This document shows positions 35,176-45,366 of a stretch of 64,000 nucleotides of DNA, piece by piece. The stretch is from assembly GCA_964626265.1 (NCBI GenBank), contig CAZVCG010000001.1:1-64000 (forward strand), given 5' to 3'. Each line of letters opens with the position of its first letter. Within the stretch, counting starts at the first letter, position 1. The notes beneath the pieces were generated by a model. That model was not told where the DNA came from. It made no database searches and saw only the letters and a list, made by a program, of their open reading frames with translations. Origin of the DNA: CAZVCG01 sp964626265. Its GTDB lineage: Bacteria > Pseudomonadota > Alphaproteobacteria > UBA9219. The position numbers and the translations under genes are program-made.

Positions 35176-35568
35176 GTGGAAATCGTCGTCGATACGTCGG
35201 CCATTATGGCTGTGATTACAAATGAGCCTGATCGCCGTGCGATTCTGGCGGCGAGCAAGGGGGCAACGCTAAGGGCGCCCCAATCGGTCCATTGGGAAAT
35301 CGGTAACGCGTTTTCCGCCATGTTCAAACGGAAACGCGTCACCAAGGCCAAGGCCCTGAAGGCGATAGCCTTGTATCATCGCATACCGATAGCCTTTAGT
35401 GACGTGAAGCTGGAGGAAGCCATGGAATTGACGTCGCATTACAATATTTATGCTTATGACGCTTATATTTTAGCTTGCGCGCGGCGCTTTGGGGCGCCGG
35501 TGCTTTCGCTTGATTCCGGATTGAACGGCATCGCGAAAGTCATGGGTCTGACAGTTATCGAAATATAG
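35176..35568 (+). CDS. PIN-domain ribonuclease toxin (VapC-like)
   Basis: A 130-residue PIN protein, probably an RNase toxin. Acidic residues are present at VVDTSAIM, at the central WEIGNAF, and at the late YAYDAYILACARRFG. The start is a GTG with AGGAG upstream. It precedes its antitoxin gene by 9 nt, the reverse of the usual antitoxin-first order. The pair lies between recO and a duplicated recO end. Confidence 0.85.
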   Translation: MEIVVDTSAIMAVITNEPDRRAILAASKGATLRAPQSVHWEIGNAFSAMFKRKRVTKAKALKAIALYHRIPIAFSDVKLEEAMELTSHYNIYAYDAYILACARRFGAPVLSLDSGLNGIAKVMGLTVIEI

Positions 35569-35577
35569 GAGGGTTTC

Positions 35578-35802
35578 ATGGACGTTTATACTTTTTCCGA
35601 TGCCCGGCAGAATCTGGCGAAAGTTCTGGATCGCGCGGGAAAGGTTGGGGCCGTGCGCATTACTCGCCGCGGTGGCGCGATGTTCCAGATCACGCCCGTA
35701 TCGCAAAAAGCTTCGCCGCTTGACGTGGGTTTTGTCGACGTGAACCTGACACGTGAAGATATTGTATCGGCGGTACGCGAAAGCCGCGAGCGGGAACGAT
35801 AG
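35578..35802 (+). CDS. Phd/YefM-type antitoxin
   Basis: A 74-residue protein with the Phd/YefM N-terminal DNA-binding fold (VYTFSDARQNLAKVLDRA, then VRITRRGGAMFQITP) and an acidic or charged C-terminal tail that would neutralise the toxin. AGGAGG precedes the ATG. It is paired with the upstream PIN toxin. Confidence 0.8.
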   Translation: MDVYTFSDARQNLAKVLDRAGKVGAVRITRRGGAMFQITPVSQKASPLDVGFVDVNLTREDIVSAVRESRERER

Positions 35803-35807
35803 GGCTG

Positions 35808-35915
35808 CGTTTTTGCATCCGCCAAGGCCGCGCGCCCGGCACGCACGACTTGCCTCCCGCGCGGGAACGATTGGGGGAGTTTTATCGGCGAAAAGATGGA
35901 CGTCGCATCGCCTGA
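35808..35915 (+). pseudogene. degenerate duplicate of the recO 3' end
   Basis: In frame it reads GRAPGTHDLPPARERLGEFY then RRKDGRRIA and TGA. The recO C-terminus reads GRMAGTHDLPPARERLGEFY then RKQMEKVRVA. It starts within a few bases of the antitoxin stop. The downstream hypothetical gene on the other strand ends inside it. Confidence 0.8.
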
Positions 35916-37207
35916 AACCTTTTTGGATCAATGATGCCGCGCTGGATTTGCAGAAGCTCTTCGCGCGTTCTGTAAGGAGCCTTAAGAAGGCCCTCTTCGC
36001 ATAAAGTGAAAGGAAGGCTTAGGCCGTTTTCATAAGGGCTGCGCAGAATAACTATAGGCCAAACATCTCCAAGAGACTTAACGGTATAATAGGTTTCGTT
36101 GCCAATTATCATGGGCATAAGTTCATTGCGCCTCATGCCAAGCGCCAATGTTTGAAGGTGCACAAGCGTGTTCATATCATGATTGATAAGGCGCGATTGT
36201 ATGGAATAATTCAGATGAAAATTGTCACTTGTAAATAAGGGGACTGAATGTTCAACCGTTAACGAATTTATGCGGTTATCATCCGAAGATTGATCAAATG
36301 TTCCGCGCCTCATCATTTCCTCGAGGGCTGCGTCGGAGAGGACAGCGTGTTGCGGCATTGTCGAACGGTGTCGGGTTATATGCCTGGCAGCCTCTTTAAG
36401 GAAGGATCGCCTTGAAGCATAAAACTCCTGACGCTTCATGGTCAGCGCCTGTTCGGCTTGCGGGTTGAAAATGACGATCTCCGGTATAAGGAATCGGCTA
36501 TAGGCCGAAAGGATGGCGCGGACCTTCTTCTGCATGAGGGGGTAATCCCGAATACCGCGCTCTTTGGCAATTCTGGCTTGATTGTTAAGGAACATTGAAA
36601 TTATTTCTGGATCGGCAGGACGATAATTTAAGGCCCAATTGGCTGGATCGGTTGTATTAAGGCGGTTAGGAACAGCCTTTTCCAAATAGGAATGGTATTC
36701 TTTGGCGAGAGGGCTTCCGGATTTTGTGAAACGTTGCCATGCGATGGCTATTTCCGATACATAGGCAGGCTCTGCCGTGTTGACGTGATTCAGCACAAAG
36801 GCCTCGATTAGGCCAAGCGCTACGCGTGCATCGATTATGATGGGCGTTCTGTTGATTTCCCGGCTTGAGGCTCTAAAGTCTTCAATTCTTGCGGGGGTGC
36901 CTGTGATTTCACGTTCAAAGGACGTATAACCCTGAGCATAGCCTCGTGCCGCAGAGTCAAAATTATTTTGGTCTTTCAAGTTGAAATAATTGCCGGTCTG
37001 GCGGAAGTGTATTTTGGAAAGTGGGATACTAACGTCGAAAAGAAAGCGGCCGAAATCCGTTAGACCGTGGTCGACATCGTAAATTGTTTGCATGTTGTTT
37101 GTTTGCGGATTGATAAGGCAACGGTTTATCACCCAAAGCATATTATATGCAGAATATGAGTAACCTAGATATTGGTCATATTCATGGGGTGTCATAATAG
37201 GGGACAT
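35882..37207 (-). CDS. hypothetical protein with an HNH-like EH...N...L block
   Basis: A 441-residue protein I do not recognise. It is mostly helical, with no signal peptide or membrane helix. Near residue 320 it has NSLTVEHSVPLF, followed about 20 residues later by INHDMNTLVHLQTLAL. That resembles the H...N...H/L layout of HNH nucleases but lacks clear zinc cysteines. The final ~10 codons fall in the recO remnant, so its C-terminus is probably secondary. Its GC content is low compared with its neighbours, and it is likely acquired. No partner gene is visible. Confidence 0.6.
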   Translation of the reverse strand: MSPIMTPHEYDQYLGYSYSAYNMLWVINRCLINPQTNNMQTIYDVDHGLTDFGRFLFDVSIPLSKIHFRQTGNYFNLKDQNNFDSAARGYAQGYTSFEREITGTPARIEDFRASSREINRTPIIIDARVALGLIEAFVLNHVNTAEPAYVSEIAIAWQRFTKSGSPLAKEYHSYLEKAVPNRLNTTDPANWALNYRPADPEIISMFLNNQARIAKERGIRDYPLMQKKVRAILSAYSRFLIPEIVIFNPQAEQALTMKRQEFYASRRSFLKEAARHITRHRSTMPQHAVLSDAALEEMMRRGTFDQSSDDNRINSLTVEHSVPLFTSDNFHLNYSIQSRLINHDMNTLVHLQTLALGMRRNELMPMIIGNETYYTVKSLGDVWPIVILRSPYENGLSLPFTLCEEGLLKAPYRTREELLQIQRGIIDPKRFQAMRRPSFRR

Positions 37208-37370
37208 GGCGTATATCAGGCGTTAACAATCGCAATGGCAAATGCCTATCTTATCAACCAATAATGGCATAAGCCATCAGATTTGCGTGGTTAACAGAAC
37301 AGGCCAGACTCCAATTCTGCAGCAGTATCCTGAACTTGATTCTTCCGCAAAATCCTGTAGTTAGAACCCC

Positions 37371-39614
37371 ATGGCAAAAGTCACCACCAAAACCCGCACG
37401 CCCGAGGAACCGCCGCAGCCGATAGTCGATAAACGGCTTTCCGAGGCGTTGTCCGAACGTTACCTTTCCTATGCGCTGTCCACGATTATGGACCGCGCCT
37501 TGCCCGATGTGCGCGACGGCATGAAGCCAGTGCATCGGCGTTTGTTGTTCGCGATGCGCGAACTGAAGCTTGAGCCGAACCTGCCGCCCAAAAAATCCGC
37601 GCGCGTGGTCGGCGACGTGATCGGCAAATACCACCCGCACGGCGACACCGCTGTTTACGATGCGATGGTTCGCCTCGCGCAGGATTTCAACCAGCGTTAT
37701 CCGCTTGTCGAAGGGCAGGGGAATTTCGGCAACATTGACGGCGATAACGCCGCCGCGATGCGTTACACCGAAGCGCGCCTGACCGACGTCGCGCGTTTGC
37801 TCCTTGAAGGCATTGACGACGACGCGGTTGACTTCCGCCCGACTTACGACGGCAGCAGCGAAGAGCCTGTGGTGCTGCCAGCGGCTTTCCCGAACCTGCT
37901 TGCCAATGGCGCGGCGGGCATCGCTGTGGGCATGGCGACCAGCATTCCGCCGCATAACGTGAGCGAGCTGTGCGACGCGATGCACCACATGATCAAGCAT
38001 CCGAACGTGACGGCTGATAAATTGGCCGATTTGGTGCCCGGTCCCGATTTTCCGACAGGCGGCGTGCTGGTGGAATCCCGCGACGCGATAGTCGAGGCTT
38101 ATAAAACAGGGCGCGGCTCGTTCCGCCTGCGCGCGAAATGGGTAAAGGAAGATTTGAAGCAAGGCATGTGGCAGATCGTCGTCACCGAGATGCCTTATCA
38201 AGTGCCGAAAGCGCGGCTCATCGAGAAAATCGCCGAACAGCTTTTGGCGCGCAAACTACCTTTGCTCGATGACATACGCGACGAATCCGCCGACGATGTG
38301 CGCCTGATCCTAGTGCCGAAAAGCCGCAACGTCGATCCGCACGTGATGATGGAATCCCTGTTCCGCGCGACGGAACTGGAAACGAAAATCCCCCTGAACC
38401 TGAACGTTTTGGACAGGGACGGCGTGCCGCAGGTGATGGGATTGCGGGGCGCTTTGCAAGCGTATCTCGATCATCGCCATGAGGTGTTGATCCGCCGCTC
38501 GAAATACCGTTTGGGCAAGATCGAGGAACGCTTGGAAGTTCTGGCGGGTTATATGATCGCCTACCTGAACCTCGACAAGGTGATCAAGATCATCCGCACC
38601 GAGGACGAACCGAAACCCGTGTTGATAAAAACGTTCAAGCTGACCGAAGTTCAGGCCGAAGCCATTTTGAACATGCGTTTGCGCTCGTTGCGTAAGCTTG
38701 AAGAGATGGAGATCAAAGGCGAGCAAAAGGAACTGACGGGCCAGCAATCCGAACTGAAAAAGCTTTTGAAGGACGAAGACCTGCGCTGGCAGAAGATCGA
38801 CGGCGAGATTCAGGAGCTTAAGAAAAAGTTCGGCAAGGCGACGAAGCTTGGCGCGCGCCGCACGGAACTCGCCGATCCGCCCAAGAATATCGAGGTGCCC
38901 GTCGAAGCCGTGATCGAACGCGAAAACGTGACGGTCGTGTGCTCGGACAAGGGATGGATACGCGCCATGCGCGGCCACGGCCTCGACCATGGCACGATCA
39001 AATACAAGGAAGGCGACGAGGAAAAGTTCATCCTCGAAGCCGAAACGACGGATAAAATCCTGCTCTTTGCCAGCAACGGGCGGTTTTACACGCTGGGCGT
39101 GGACAAATTGCCGGGAGGGCGCGGGCTTGGCGAGCCGGTGCGCCTGATGATCGACCTGAACGAGGCCGAGATCGTCGGTATCGTGAAATACCAGCCTGAG
39201 CAAAAGTTCATCGTTGCCTCAAGCGACGGCCACGGATTCATCGTGAAGGCTGAGGACGTTCTGGCGCAAACGCGTAACGGCAAGCAGGTTCTGAACGTGG
39301 GCGGCAAGTCCCGCGCTGCGGCGATGAGCCTTGCGGGCGGCGACACGATTGCCGTCATCGGCACGAACAGGAAGCTGTTGCTGTTTCCGGCGGAACAATT
39401 GCCCGAAATGGCCAAAGGCCGCGGCGTTATCCTGCAACGCTATAAGGAAGGCGAATTGTCGGACGTCAAGAGCTTCAATTACAAGGAAGGCTTGACTTGG
39501 AAATCCGGTGACCGCGAGCGCATTGAAACCGACCTCCGCGCATGGAAAGGCGAACGGGCCCAAGCCGGCCGCCTGCCGCCCACCGGCTTCACGCGGAGCA
39601 ATAAATTCGGCTGA
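37371..39614 (+). CDS. parC: DNA topoisomerase IV subunit A
   Basis: A 747-residue type II topoisomerase subunit that breaks and rejoins DNA to separate daughter chromosomes. The active tyrosine is Y132 in [11 protein letters not shown], and [12 protein letters not shown] and the [12 protein letters not shown] block are present. The C-terminal beta-pinwheel (from about 500) is shorter than in GyrA and lacks a GyrA box, which supports ParC. It converges with the TPR gene, with only 6 nt between stops. Confidence 0.95.
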   Translation: MAKVTTKTRTPEEPPQPIVDKRLSEALSERYLSYALSTIMDRALPDVRDGMKPVHRRLLFAMRELKLEPNLPPKKSARVVGDVIGKYHPHGDTAVYDAMVRLAQDFNQRYPLVEGQGNFGNIDGDNAAAMRYTEARLTDVARLLLEGIDDDAVDFRPTYDGSSEEPVVLPAAFPNLLANGAAGIAVGMATSIPPHNVSELCDAMHHMIKHPNVTADKLADLVPGPDFPTGGVLVESRDAIVEAYKTGRGSFRLRAKWVKEDLKQGMWQIVVTEMPYQVPKARLIEKIAEQLLARKLPLLDDIRDESADDVRLILVPKSRNVDPHVMMESLFRATELETKIPLNLNVLDRDGVPQVMGLRGALQAYLDHRHEVLIRRSKYRLGKIEERLEVLAGYMIAYLNLDKVIKIIRTEDEPKPVLIKTFKLTEVQAEAILNMRLRSLRKLEEMEIKGEQKELTGQQSELKKLLKDEDLRWQKIDGEIQELKKKFGKATKLGARRTELADPPKNIEVPVEAVIERENVTVVCSDKGWIRAMRGHGLDHGTIKYKEGDEEKFILEAETTDKILLFASNGRFYTLGVDKLPGGRGLGEPVRLMIDLNEAEIVGIVKYQPEQKFIVASSDGHGFIVKAEDVLAQTRNGKQVLNVGGKSRAAAMSLAGGDTIAVIGTNRKLLLFPAEQLPEMAKGRGVILQRYKEGELSDVKSFNYKEGLTWKSGDRERIETDLRAWKGERAQAGRLPPTGFTRSNKFG

Positions 39615-39620
39615 ACGATT

Positions 39621-42600
39621 TTATTTCTTCTTCTCGTCCTTATAGTCCGTCGCAGACGGTTTGCCGCGATAGGTGTCGAGGAAGCCGCGGAACATATCCA
39701 CTTCGGCAATCTTGGATTGCGCCGCGGCGATGTCTTTCATGGGCGTCGACTTGTCGGGGCGCGTCAATACGCGGAACATGTCCTTTTGCGACGTTCCGGC
39801 CATGGCCGCGCCGTAATCGATGGCCAGACGGTCGATCCCCGCCCTGTCTTCCGCCAACGAGAGCGCAATCGCGCAATTCACGAGCCATCCCGCTTGTTCT
39901 TCCGTTAACAAGTCTCCGGCCTTGGGCGGCGGGCCTATCACTTCCAGCAACGCCTTGGCCGCTTCGGGCCAACGTTGGGCGCGCATCGTTATGTCGGCTT
40001 TCAGAATCCTCGCCGGAACGCTTTCGTTGTTCTCCAGCAAGCCCAAGGCGGCGTCGTATTTGCCCTGTTGCGACAAGGCGCGGGCGCGCAGCAACCGCCG
40101 TTCGTTCAAAAGTTGTTTGGCGTCTGCGTTATCGGGCATCTCGGCTTGCGAAGAATCGAGTGTCGCAATCGCGGCTTCCGGCTTTTGATCCAACAAGCGA
40201 ATGGCCGCGAGGCGCGCGCCGACGCGCATTCTTTCCTCGCCTTTGAGACCGTTTTTCAGTTGTTCATCAAGGAGATTGGCCGCCTGTTCGAGCAAGTCGA
40301 TCGACACGAGGCGTTCGGCCAGATTGCGCTTGAGCGCGTTGCCTTCCTCGCCCTGAGGGATCAGGTCGCGGTAATCCTGATACATGGTGAGCGCTTCCAC
40401 CGGCGACATATTCTCGCCGAGATCGGTGAGATAGATGTCGTGGAACGTCTTGGCCATTTCGGCCTTTATCGGCGGGGTCAGGGAGCTGTTGGGATATAGG
40501 CGCGTGCCTTGTTGTAGGACGGCCAGGCCTTTTTTGAAATCCTTTGTCTCGATGTAATAGCCGCCAAGACGGCGCAAAATATCAAGTTCGAGATCGTCGC
40601 CGCGCCATGCGTAGCGCAGGCCCTCAAGGCGCTCAATGGCTTGGACGGGCGTCATGGAGCGCGTAGCGACGCCGAGGTCGATCAAGGCCAACTCGGCCCG
40701 GATTTTGTACAGGCGGTCGTTCGAACGCGTTACCTCTCGCCATAATTTCTCCGCAACGTCGATCCGTCCGGACTTGCTGTGGACGACGCCGCGCAGGTAT
40801 TTGATTGAGGGTTCGATTTCCGGCAGATGCGGTTGACCCTCAAGCCTGTCGAGCCATTCGGAAGCTTCCTGATCCTTGTCGATACTCAACGCCGCTTCAA
40901 TCGCCAGAACCGCAAAGCGGGAATGGAACGGTTCGGGATAAAGGTTCCATATATCTTCCGTATAATTGAATTTTTCCTCCGCCATCGTCCAATCGCGCAA
41001 TTGGGCCGAACCTACAGCTTGCCAGAGCTGGATTTCTATTTGCGTCGCGATGGAAGGATCGTTCAGGTCGCGCATGGCTTCCTGCGCCCGCCCGACGAGT
41101 ATGTTCGCCGCGCCTCTCAGCGCGACGAATTCGGGGTGCGTGGCGATTTCAGGCGCTTGCTTTGTCAGATAGCTTAACAACGCCAGCGTTTCCTCGCCCA
41201 TGCCGTAAGCGAAATAGAAGCGCGCCAACTCCAGCCGCGCCAGGTTACGCTGGGAAGGCGGAACGTCCACGATCGTCTGCATGAGTTTCCGGCGCATTTC
41301 CGTAAAGCTTTCCCCCTTTTTGCCGCGCCATACGGAAAAGTCGAAAATCATTCGTCTGGATTTGATGGGGCCTTTCCTGAACGTCCGTTGTTCTACGCCT
41401 GTGTCCGATGACGGCGAAAGCCTTAATCCGCCCTCGGCCGTAACTTCCACGCCTTCCGGATAGGCGCGCAGGGTCACTTTTTCGTGCAAGGGCTTGATAA
41501 CCATGCCCTGAGCGGCGGGAATAATGATAAAGTCCGCCATGCGACGCTGAATACTGAAGGCCGAAGTTTCGCGCAACGGAACGACGACAAGCTCATCGCC
41601 GACGACGGGGTCGGCGTATTTGACGGGTTCAGGCGCGTCCGTCGTCGGCAGCAACACGCGAGCGCCGAGCGCGAAGTCAGGCTGCATGGAAAAACTGGTC
41701 GAAACGGCAGGCTCAGCCGCTTTGCGCACAAGAAAAATTTTCCACGCCGTGCCATCGCGCGTGGCCCGAACATCCGCCCCCGCCGGCAAAGCGAATCTGT
41801 AACCGTTGTTCTTGAGCAATTCGATAGGCTCAAGGGCCACGCGTGGCTGCGTCCCGTTCGTCAGTCCTGAGCTGTCCATCGTTATCTTGCGGTCGAAAAG
41901 AATGTTGACGTAACCCCCGCGCGCGAATATGGCCGCACCGACGGGGGCCTTCGGATCAAGAGTTAGAACAAGCTCTGGGTTGGGGCCCAGTTCAATGGCT
42001 GGGAGCTGTTGCTGTGTCGCAGAGGGAGGCAGTTTTGTTTCATGCGCTTCCTCAGGCGGCTTTGATGCGGCCGGAACAGGCGTGCCCTCGGGTACAGGCG
42101 CGGGTTCTTTGGCGGCCTGCTCTGGCTGCGGAGGCTCAGGTTTTGCTGTTTCCGGAGCGGGGGGGGCGGAAGGCGCAGGCGCGGCGACTGGAGGCTCAGT
42201 TTTCGTCTCTTGAGTTTTTTCAGGCGTTTTGAGCGTTTCCCCGGGCGGCGTTTGAATCGGCAGTTCTTCTTTTTTGGCTGCCGCCGGTTTCGCGGCTTCG
42301 CTTTTCGCAGGTGAGGCGGCTGGAGCGGCCTTTGCCTTTTCGGTTTTGGAAGAGGCCTTTTCGGGCGTGGCGGCGGTTTTCACGGCGGATGGCCTTGATA
42401 TGTCGATCACGACAGAAGAACCGCTTATGAAATCCTTCACGGTCGCGTCGGCAGCGACGCTAAAACTCACAATCAGCTTGGGCTTGCCGTCACGCTCATC
42501 TATTCGAAAAGAAAAATCCTTGGCGCGCGTCAGTTTGGCGGCGGGTCCAAGGTTGACCGCGGCTTGAACGCCGAATTCTATGGCGACGCTGCTGCCATCG

Positions 42601-42812
42601 CGCCGTACGCTGTACGCCATGCCGCGCGGGCCGTCGAAGGCAAGGCGGTCGAAGTCCTTATGCTCGCCTGTCCGGAGAATGACGTTTTGAGGCGTTACCT
42701 GAACGGCCTTGGCTTCCGCGTGCGCTACGGCGCTTCCGCCCAACAAGGCCAGACTGAAAACGGCGATGAAAAAGAGTTTCCGCGGGGGAAAGGAGAGCAG
42801 ATTCGGCACCAT
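39621..42812 (-). CDS. large exported TPR protein at the end of the motility operon
   Basis: A 1063-residue protein with an N-terminal signal (KLFFIAVFSLALLGGSAVAHA), then a beta-rich AMIN-like region (about 35-150). A 120-residue linker of Ala, Pro, Lys and Glu follows, which suits crossing the periplasm. A second beta region (about 270-480) leads to tetratricopeptide-like repeats from about 500 to the end. The same kind of gene follows cheZ in motility operons of related alphaproteobacteria as I recall them. The function is unknown; a scaffold for the flagellar motor or envelope is a guess. Confidence 0.75.
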   Translation of the reverse strand: MVPNLLSFPPRKLFFIAVFSLALLGGSAVAHAEAKAVQVTPQNVILRTGEHKDFDRLAFDGPRGMAYSVRRDGSSVAIEFGVQAAVNLGPAAKLTRAKDFSFRIDERDGKPKLIVSFSVAADATVKDFISGSSVVIDISRPSAVKTAATPEKASSKTEKAKAAPAASPAKSEAAKPAAAKKEELPIQTPPGETLKTPEKTQETKTEPPVAAPAPSAPPAPETAKPEPPQPEQAAKEPAPVPEGTPVPAASKPPEEAHETKLPPSATQQQLPAIELGPNPELVLTLDPKAPVGAAIFARGGYVNILFDRKITMDSSGLTNGTQPRVALEPIELLKNNGYRFALPAGADVRATRDGTAWKIFLVRKAAEPAVSTSFSMQPDFALGARVLLPTTDAPEPVKYADPVVGDELVVVPLRETSAFSIQRRMADFIIIPAAQGMVIKPLHEKVTLRAYPEGVEVTAEGGLRLSPSSDTGVEQRTFRKGPIKSRRMIFDFSVWRGKKGESFTEMRRKLMQTIVDVPPSQRNLARLELARFYFAYGMGEETLALLSYLTKQAPEIATHPEFVALRGAANILVGRAQEAMRDLNDPSIATQIEIQLWQAVGSAQLRDWTMAEEKFNYTEDIWNLYPEPFHSRFAVLAIEAALSIDKDQEASEWLDRLEGQPHLPEIEPSIKYLRGVVHSKSGRIDVAEKLWREVTRSNDRLYKIRAELALIDLGVATRSMTPVQAIERLEGLRYAWRGDDLELDILRRLGGYYIETKDFKKGLAVLQQGTRLYPNSSLTPPIKAEMAKTFHDIYLTDLGENMSPVEALTMYQDYRDLIPQGEEGNALKRNLAERLVSIDLLEQAANLLDEQLKNGLKGEERMRVGARLAAIRLLDQKPEAAIATLDSSQAEMPDNADAKQLLNERRLLRARALSQQGKYDAALGLLENNESVPARILKADITMRAQRWPEAAKALLEVIGPPPKAGDLLTEEQAGWLVNCAIALSLAEDRAGIDRLAIDYGAAMAGTSQKDMFRVLTRPDKSTPMKDIAAAQSKIAEVDMFRGFLDTYRGKPSATDYKDEKKK

Positions 42813-42899
42813 GGCCCTGAACTATAGCAACAGAGAGGGGCGTTGGCACGGACTTCAGCATAATTCGGGGCGAGATACCAGTCCGCAACCGCAACGAAT

Positions 42900-43559
42900 C
42901 TATTCGCCGGACAGCAACCTGTCGATTGTAGCTTGATCCATTGCGTTTTGAGGCAATTGAGGGCCGTTGAGAAGGTCTTTTTCCGTGATTTCCCGCTCTG
43001 GTTTACCGCTCGCGCCGCCTTCAGCGCGGTGGATTTCCTCGCCCAAGGCTTTCAGCAGGGCTTCGATCTTGCCGTCGATGTATTTGAGGGTCTGGACGAC
43101 CTTGGTGATGCGCTGGCCCGTGATATCCTGAAAGTTGCAGGCTTCGAAAATGCGCGTGGTGCAGGCGATAAGCTGCTCGTTGATTTCAGGCGCGCAATTT
43201 CCCGCGATCGACGAAATCGTGTCGCACACGTCCATGATCTTGTTGGTGGCTTCCTCGGTCGCGCCGACCACGGCGTCCAGTTCGTTCGTCGCGTGGGGAA
43301 TGTGGCTTGCGCTGATGTCCTTGGGCTTGATGGCGGCGATTTCCTGCTTGGCGTTCTTGATATAGCCCGCCAGTTCTTCGAGTTCGGTATAGAATTTTAA
43401 ATCGGCGGCCGAAACATCGCCTGTCAGCGAGGACACGACCTGCTTGACGATGTCCGTAATGCCGTCGGCGGTTAGCGGCTGCTTGGCTTGTTCATTGGCC
43501 TCGCGGATGCGTTTATGCAAGTTGGTTTCAAGGGCTGCAAGACGTTCGGCGTCGGTCAT
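42900..43559 (-). CDS. cheZ: chemotaxis protein phosphatase CheZ
   Basis: A 219-residue helical protein that dephosphorylates CheY-P. The catalytic region ACNFQDITGQRITKVVQTL holds the conserved D and Q, and the C-terminal MDQATIDRLLSGE matches the CheY-binding peptide. It lies 37 nt downstream of cheY in the same operon. Confidence 0.88.
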   Translation of the reverse strand: MTDAERLAALETNLHKRIREANEQAKQPLTADGITDIVKQVVSSLTGDVSAADLKFYTELEELAGYIKNAKQEIAAIKPKDISASHIPHATNELDAVVGATEEATNKIMDVCDTISSIAGNCAPEINEQLIACTTRIFEACNFQDITGQRITKVVQTLKYIDGKIEALLKALGEEIHRAEGGASGKPEREITEKDLLNGPQLPQNAMDQATIDRLLSGE

Positions 43560-43596
43560 GATGCTGATCCTTTAATGTGTTTTACGCTTCTCGTTG

Positions 43597-43983
43597 CTAG
43601 AAAGCCCCTAGAACGGCGCTGATTTTTTGCTTTAAGGTTTCGGCGTTGAAGGGCTTCACGATGTAATTGTTGACGCCGGCTTCCTTGGCGGCGGCGACGT
43701 TTTCGACCTTGCTTTCGGCGGTGACCATGATGAACGGCACGGTTTTGAGCTTGGCGTCGGCGCGCACTTCTTTCAAAAGCTGCAAGCCCGTCATCGGCTC
43801 CATGTTCCAGTCTGAAATGACAAGCCCATAATTCGCCTCGCGCAACATGCGCAGCGCCATGGTTCCGTCCGTGGCCTGTTGGACGTTTTTGAACCCAAGC
43901 TGTTTAAGAAGGTTTTCGATGATCCTGAGCATCGTCTTGTAGTCATCGACGATGAGGATGTTCATATTCATATCAACGGCCAT
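43597..43983 (-). CDS. cheY: chemotaxis response regulator CheY
   Basis: A 128-residue single receiver domain. It shows ILIVDDYKTM (acidic pair), phospho-acceptor Asp in VISDWNMEP, the conserved Thr in FIMVTAES, and Lys in YIVKPFN. The ATG at 43983 is chosen because GGAG precedes it; an upstream ATG adds 25 unlikely residues. It signals to FliM, which is encoded upstream. Confidence 0.93.
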   Translation of the reverse strand: MAVDMNMNILIVDDYKTMLRIIENLLKQLGFKNVQQATDGTMALRMLREANYGLVISDWNMEPMTGLQLLKEVRADAKLKTVPFIMVTAESKVENVAAAKEAGVNNYIVKPFNAETLKQKISAVLGAF

Positions 43984-44120
43984 GAAACGCTCCAAAATTT
44001 GGCATAACAAGCATAAACCAAGAAAGCGCCCAAACGTTGTCTGGACGCCAAAGGCCAAGAAACAACAGGTTAGCCTATAGAAGCTAAAAAAATGGTTACC
44101 ATGAAAGAGGGCGATTTTAT

Positions 44121-44855
44121 TTATTTTACAGTGGGCAATTGGTCTTGTTTTGTTAACGCCACTGTAATTTCTTTGGCTTTTTCGGGGGCCATGGCGGCCA
44201 TGATGGCGGCCGTGCGGGCGGGTTTCATGCGCTGGACGACGCCCAGAACGACCGGTAGCTCAAGCGTTTCGAATATCTTGGCCGCTTCGGGGGGTTTCAT
44301 GGTCTCATAGATTTTGACCAGATTGTCGATTTGAGTCTGCTGAGCAGCGCTGGCCTGATTGACCATGGCTTGCAGTTGGGCGCGGAGCGTTTCCATTTCC
44401 TTGATCTTTTGATCGACGCGCTGTTCGCCGACCTTCAACAGCGCTTCGCGCGTGTCGAGGGCGCGGGCGCGTTGATCGAGCTGGTCGCGGCGTTCAGTCA
44501 GTTGCCGCACCAATTCGGACTCCATGCTGGCGTCGTTGTCTTCGCGGCGGATGGCGGGACCGGGCGATGCGGAGACTTTGGGCGTCGTCGTTGCCGCAGT
44601 TGCCGGTTGTTGAGACGTGGCTGTCGCGCTGTCCTTGGTAGCGGAAGGCGCGACCATCGTCGGCGTTTGTATGTCGGGGAGCTTGTTTTCCGTCGCCGCT
44701 TGCGAAGGCGTGACGGCTTCGAACACGCGCCCCGTTTCGATCATATTCCATACGTCCGACGCGCGTACGCCGATAATCAAAACGCCGACAAAGATCATCA
44801 GCGGAAGCAGAAGGCGGGGTTGTATGGAATAAGGCGACATCATTTCTGCGTTCAT
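44121..44855 (-). CDS. MotE-like flagellar chaperone/motor protein
   Basis: A 244-residue protein with one N-terminal membrane helix (LLLPLMIFVGVLIIGV), a coiled coil (about 125-180) and a C-terminal MgtE-N-like helical domain (MKPPEAAKIFETLELPVVL, then RMKPARTAAIMAAMAPEKA). This plan is that of MotE, which assists MotC and motor assembly in rhizobia. It overlaps the upstream DUF6468 gene by 4 nt. Confidence 0.8.
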   Translation of the reverse strand: MNAEMMSPYSIQPRLLLPLMIFVGVLIIGVRASDVWNMIETGRVFEAVTPSQAATENKLPDIQTPTMVAPSATKDSATATSQQPATAATTTPKVSASPGPAIRREDNDASMESELVRQLTERRDQLDQRARALDTREALLKVGEQRVDQKIKEMETLRAQLQAMVNQASAAQQTQIDNLVKIYETMKPPEAAKIFETLELPVVLGVVQRMKPARTAAIMAAMAPEKAKEITVALTKQDQLPTVK

Positions 44856-45358
44856 CCGAGTTTCTCAAGAACTTTCAAAAGCTCCCGTTCGGCCGCCGAA
44901 GAGGCCGCTGGCGAAAGATTGAGTCGTTTTTCGCTTGCTGGCAGTTCAGTTTTTATAGGCGTCACCGTTGCGGTCGCCGGCGCGGATGGCCGGGTCGTTC
45001 TGGTTTCGGTTGCGTCGGCCTGCGTTCGCCGCGTCGCTGTCGCTGCCGTATCGCTGAGGCGGCTCGCGATTTGATCGGCGCTTTCCACCAAAAAGTGTAG
45101 TTCATCGCGTAAAGAGCGTGCTTTATCGATCAATTGTTCCAGATCGTCGCCTCCCGAGCGCGCGGCTTGCTTCAAACCTAAAATTCCCGCTTCGGCGCGC
45201 TGAACGGTTATGTTGAAGTCGAGGATGAACTTTTCCATCTCGGCGCGGCTGGCGCGAAGCTCGCCCAATTGCCGAGAAAGGCCGACGGCATAGTAAATGG
45301 CCGTCGCCAACAGGCCGATCAGAGTCAGGTCAAGCGCAAGTGAAAAGAAGCCGTTCAT
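44852..45358 (-). CDS. DUF6468 single-pass protein of the flagellar operon
   Basis: A 168-residue protein with an N-terminal helix (FFSLALDLTLIGLLATAIYY), a coiled coil (about 25-100), and a Thr/Ala-rich low-complexity tail ending AERELLKVLEKLG. The family is found next to fliM in alphaproteobacteria and has no known role. It is 8 nt after fliM and overlaps the MotE-like gene. Confidence 0.78.
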   Translation of the reverse strand: MNGFFSLALDLTLIGLLATAIYYAVGLSRQLGELRASRAEMEKFILDFNITVQRAEAGILGLKQAARSGGDDLEQLIDKARSLRDELHFLVESADQIASRLSDTAATATRRTQADATETRTTRPSAPATATVTPIKTELPASEKRLNLSPAASSAAERELLKVLEKLG

Positions 45359-45366
45359 CGTCCCTC

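Noticed and set aside
37254..38201. A minus-strand frame opposite the start of parC
   Set aside because: It is a shadow of parC; parC carries the catalytic motifs and a normal start.
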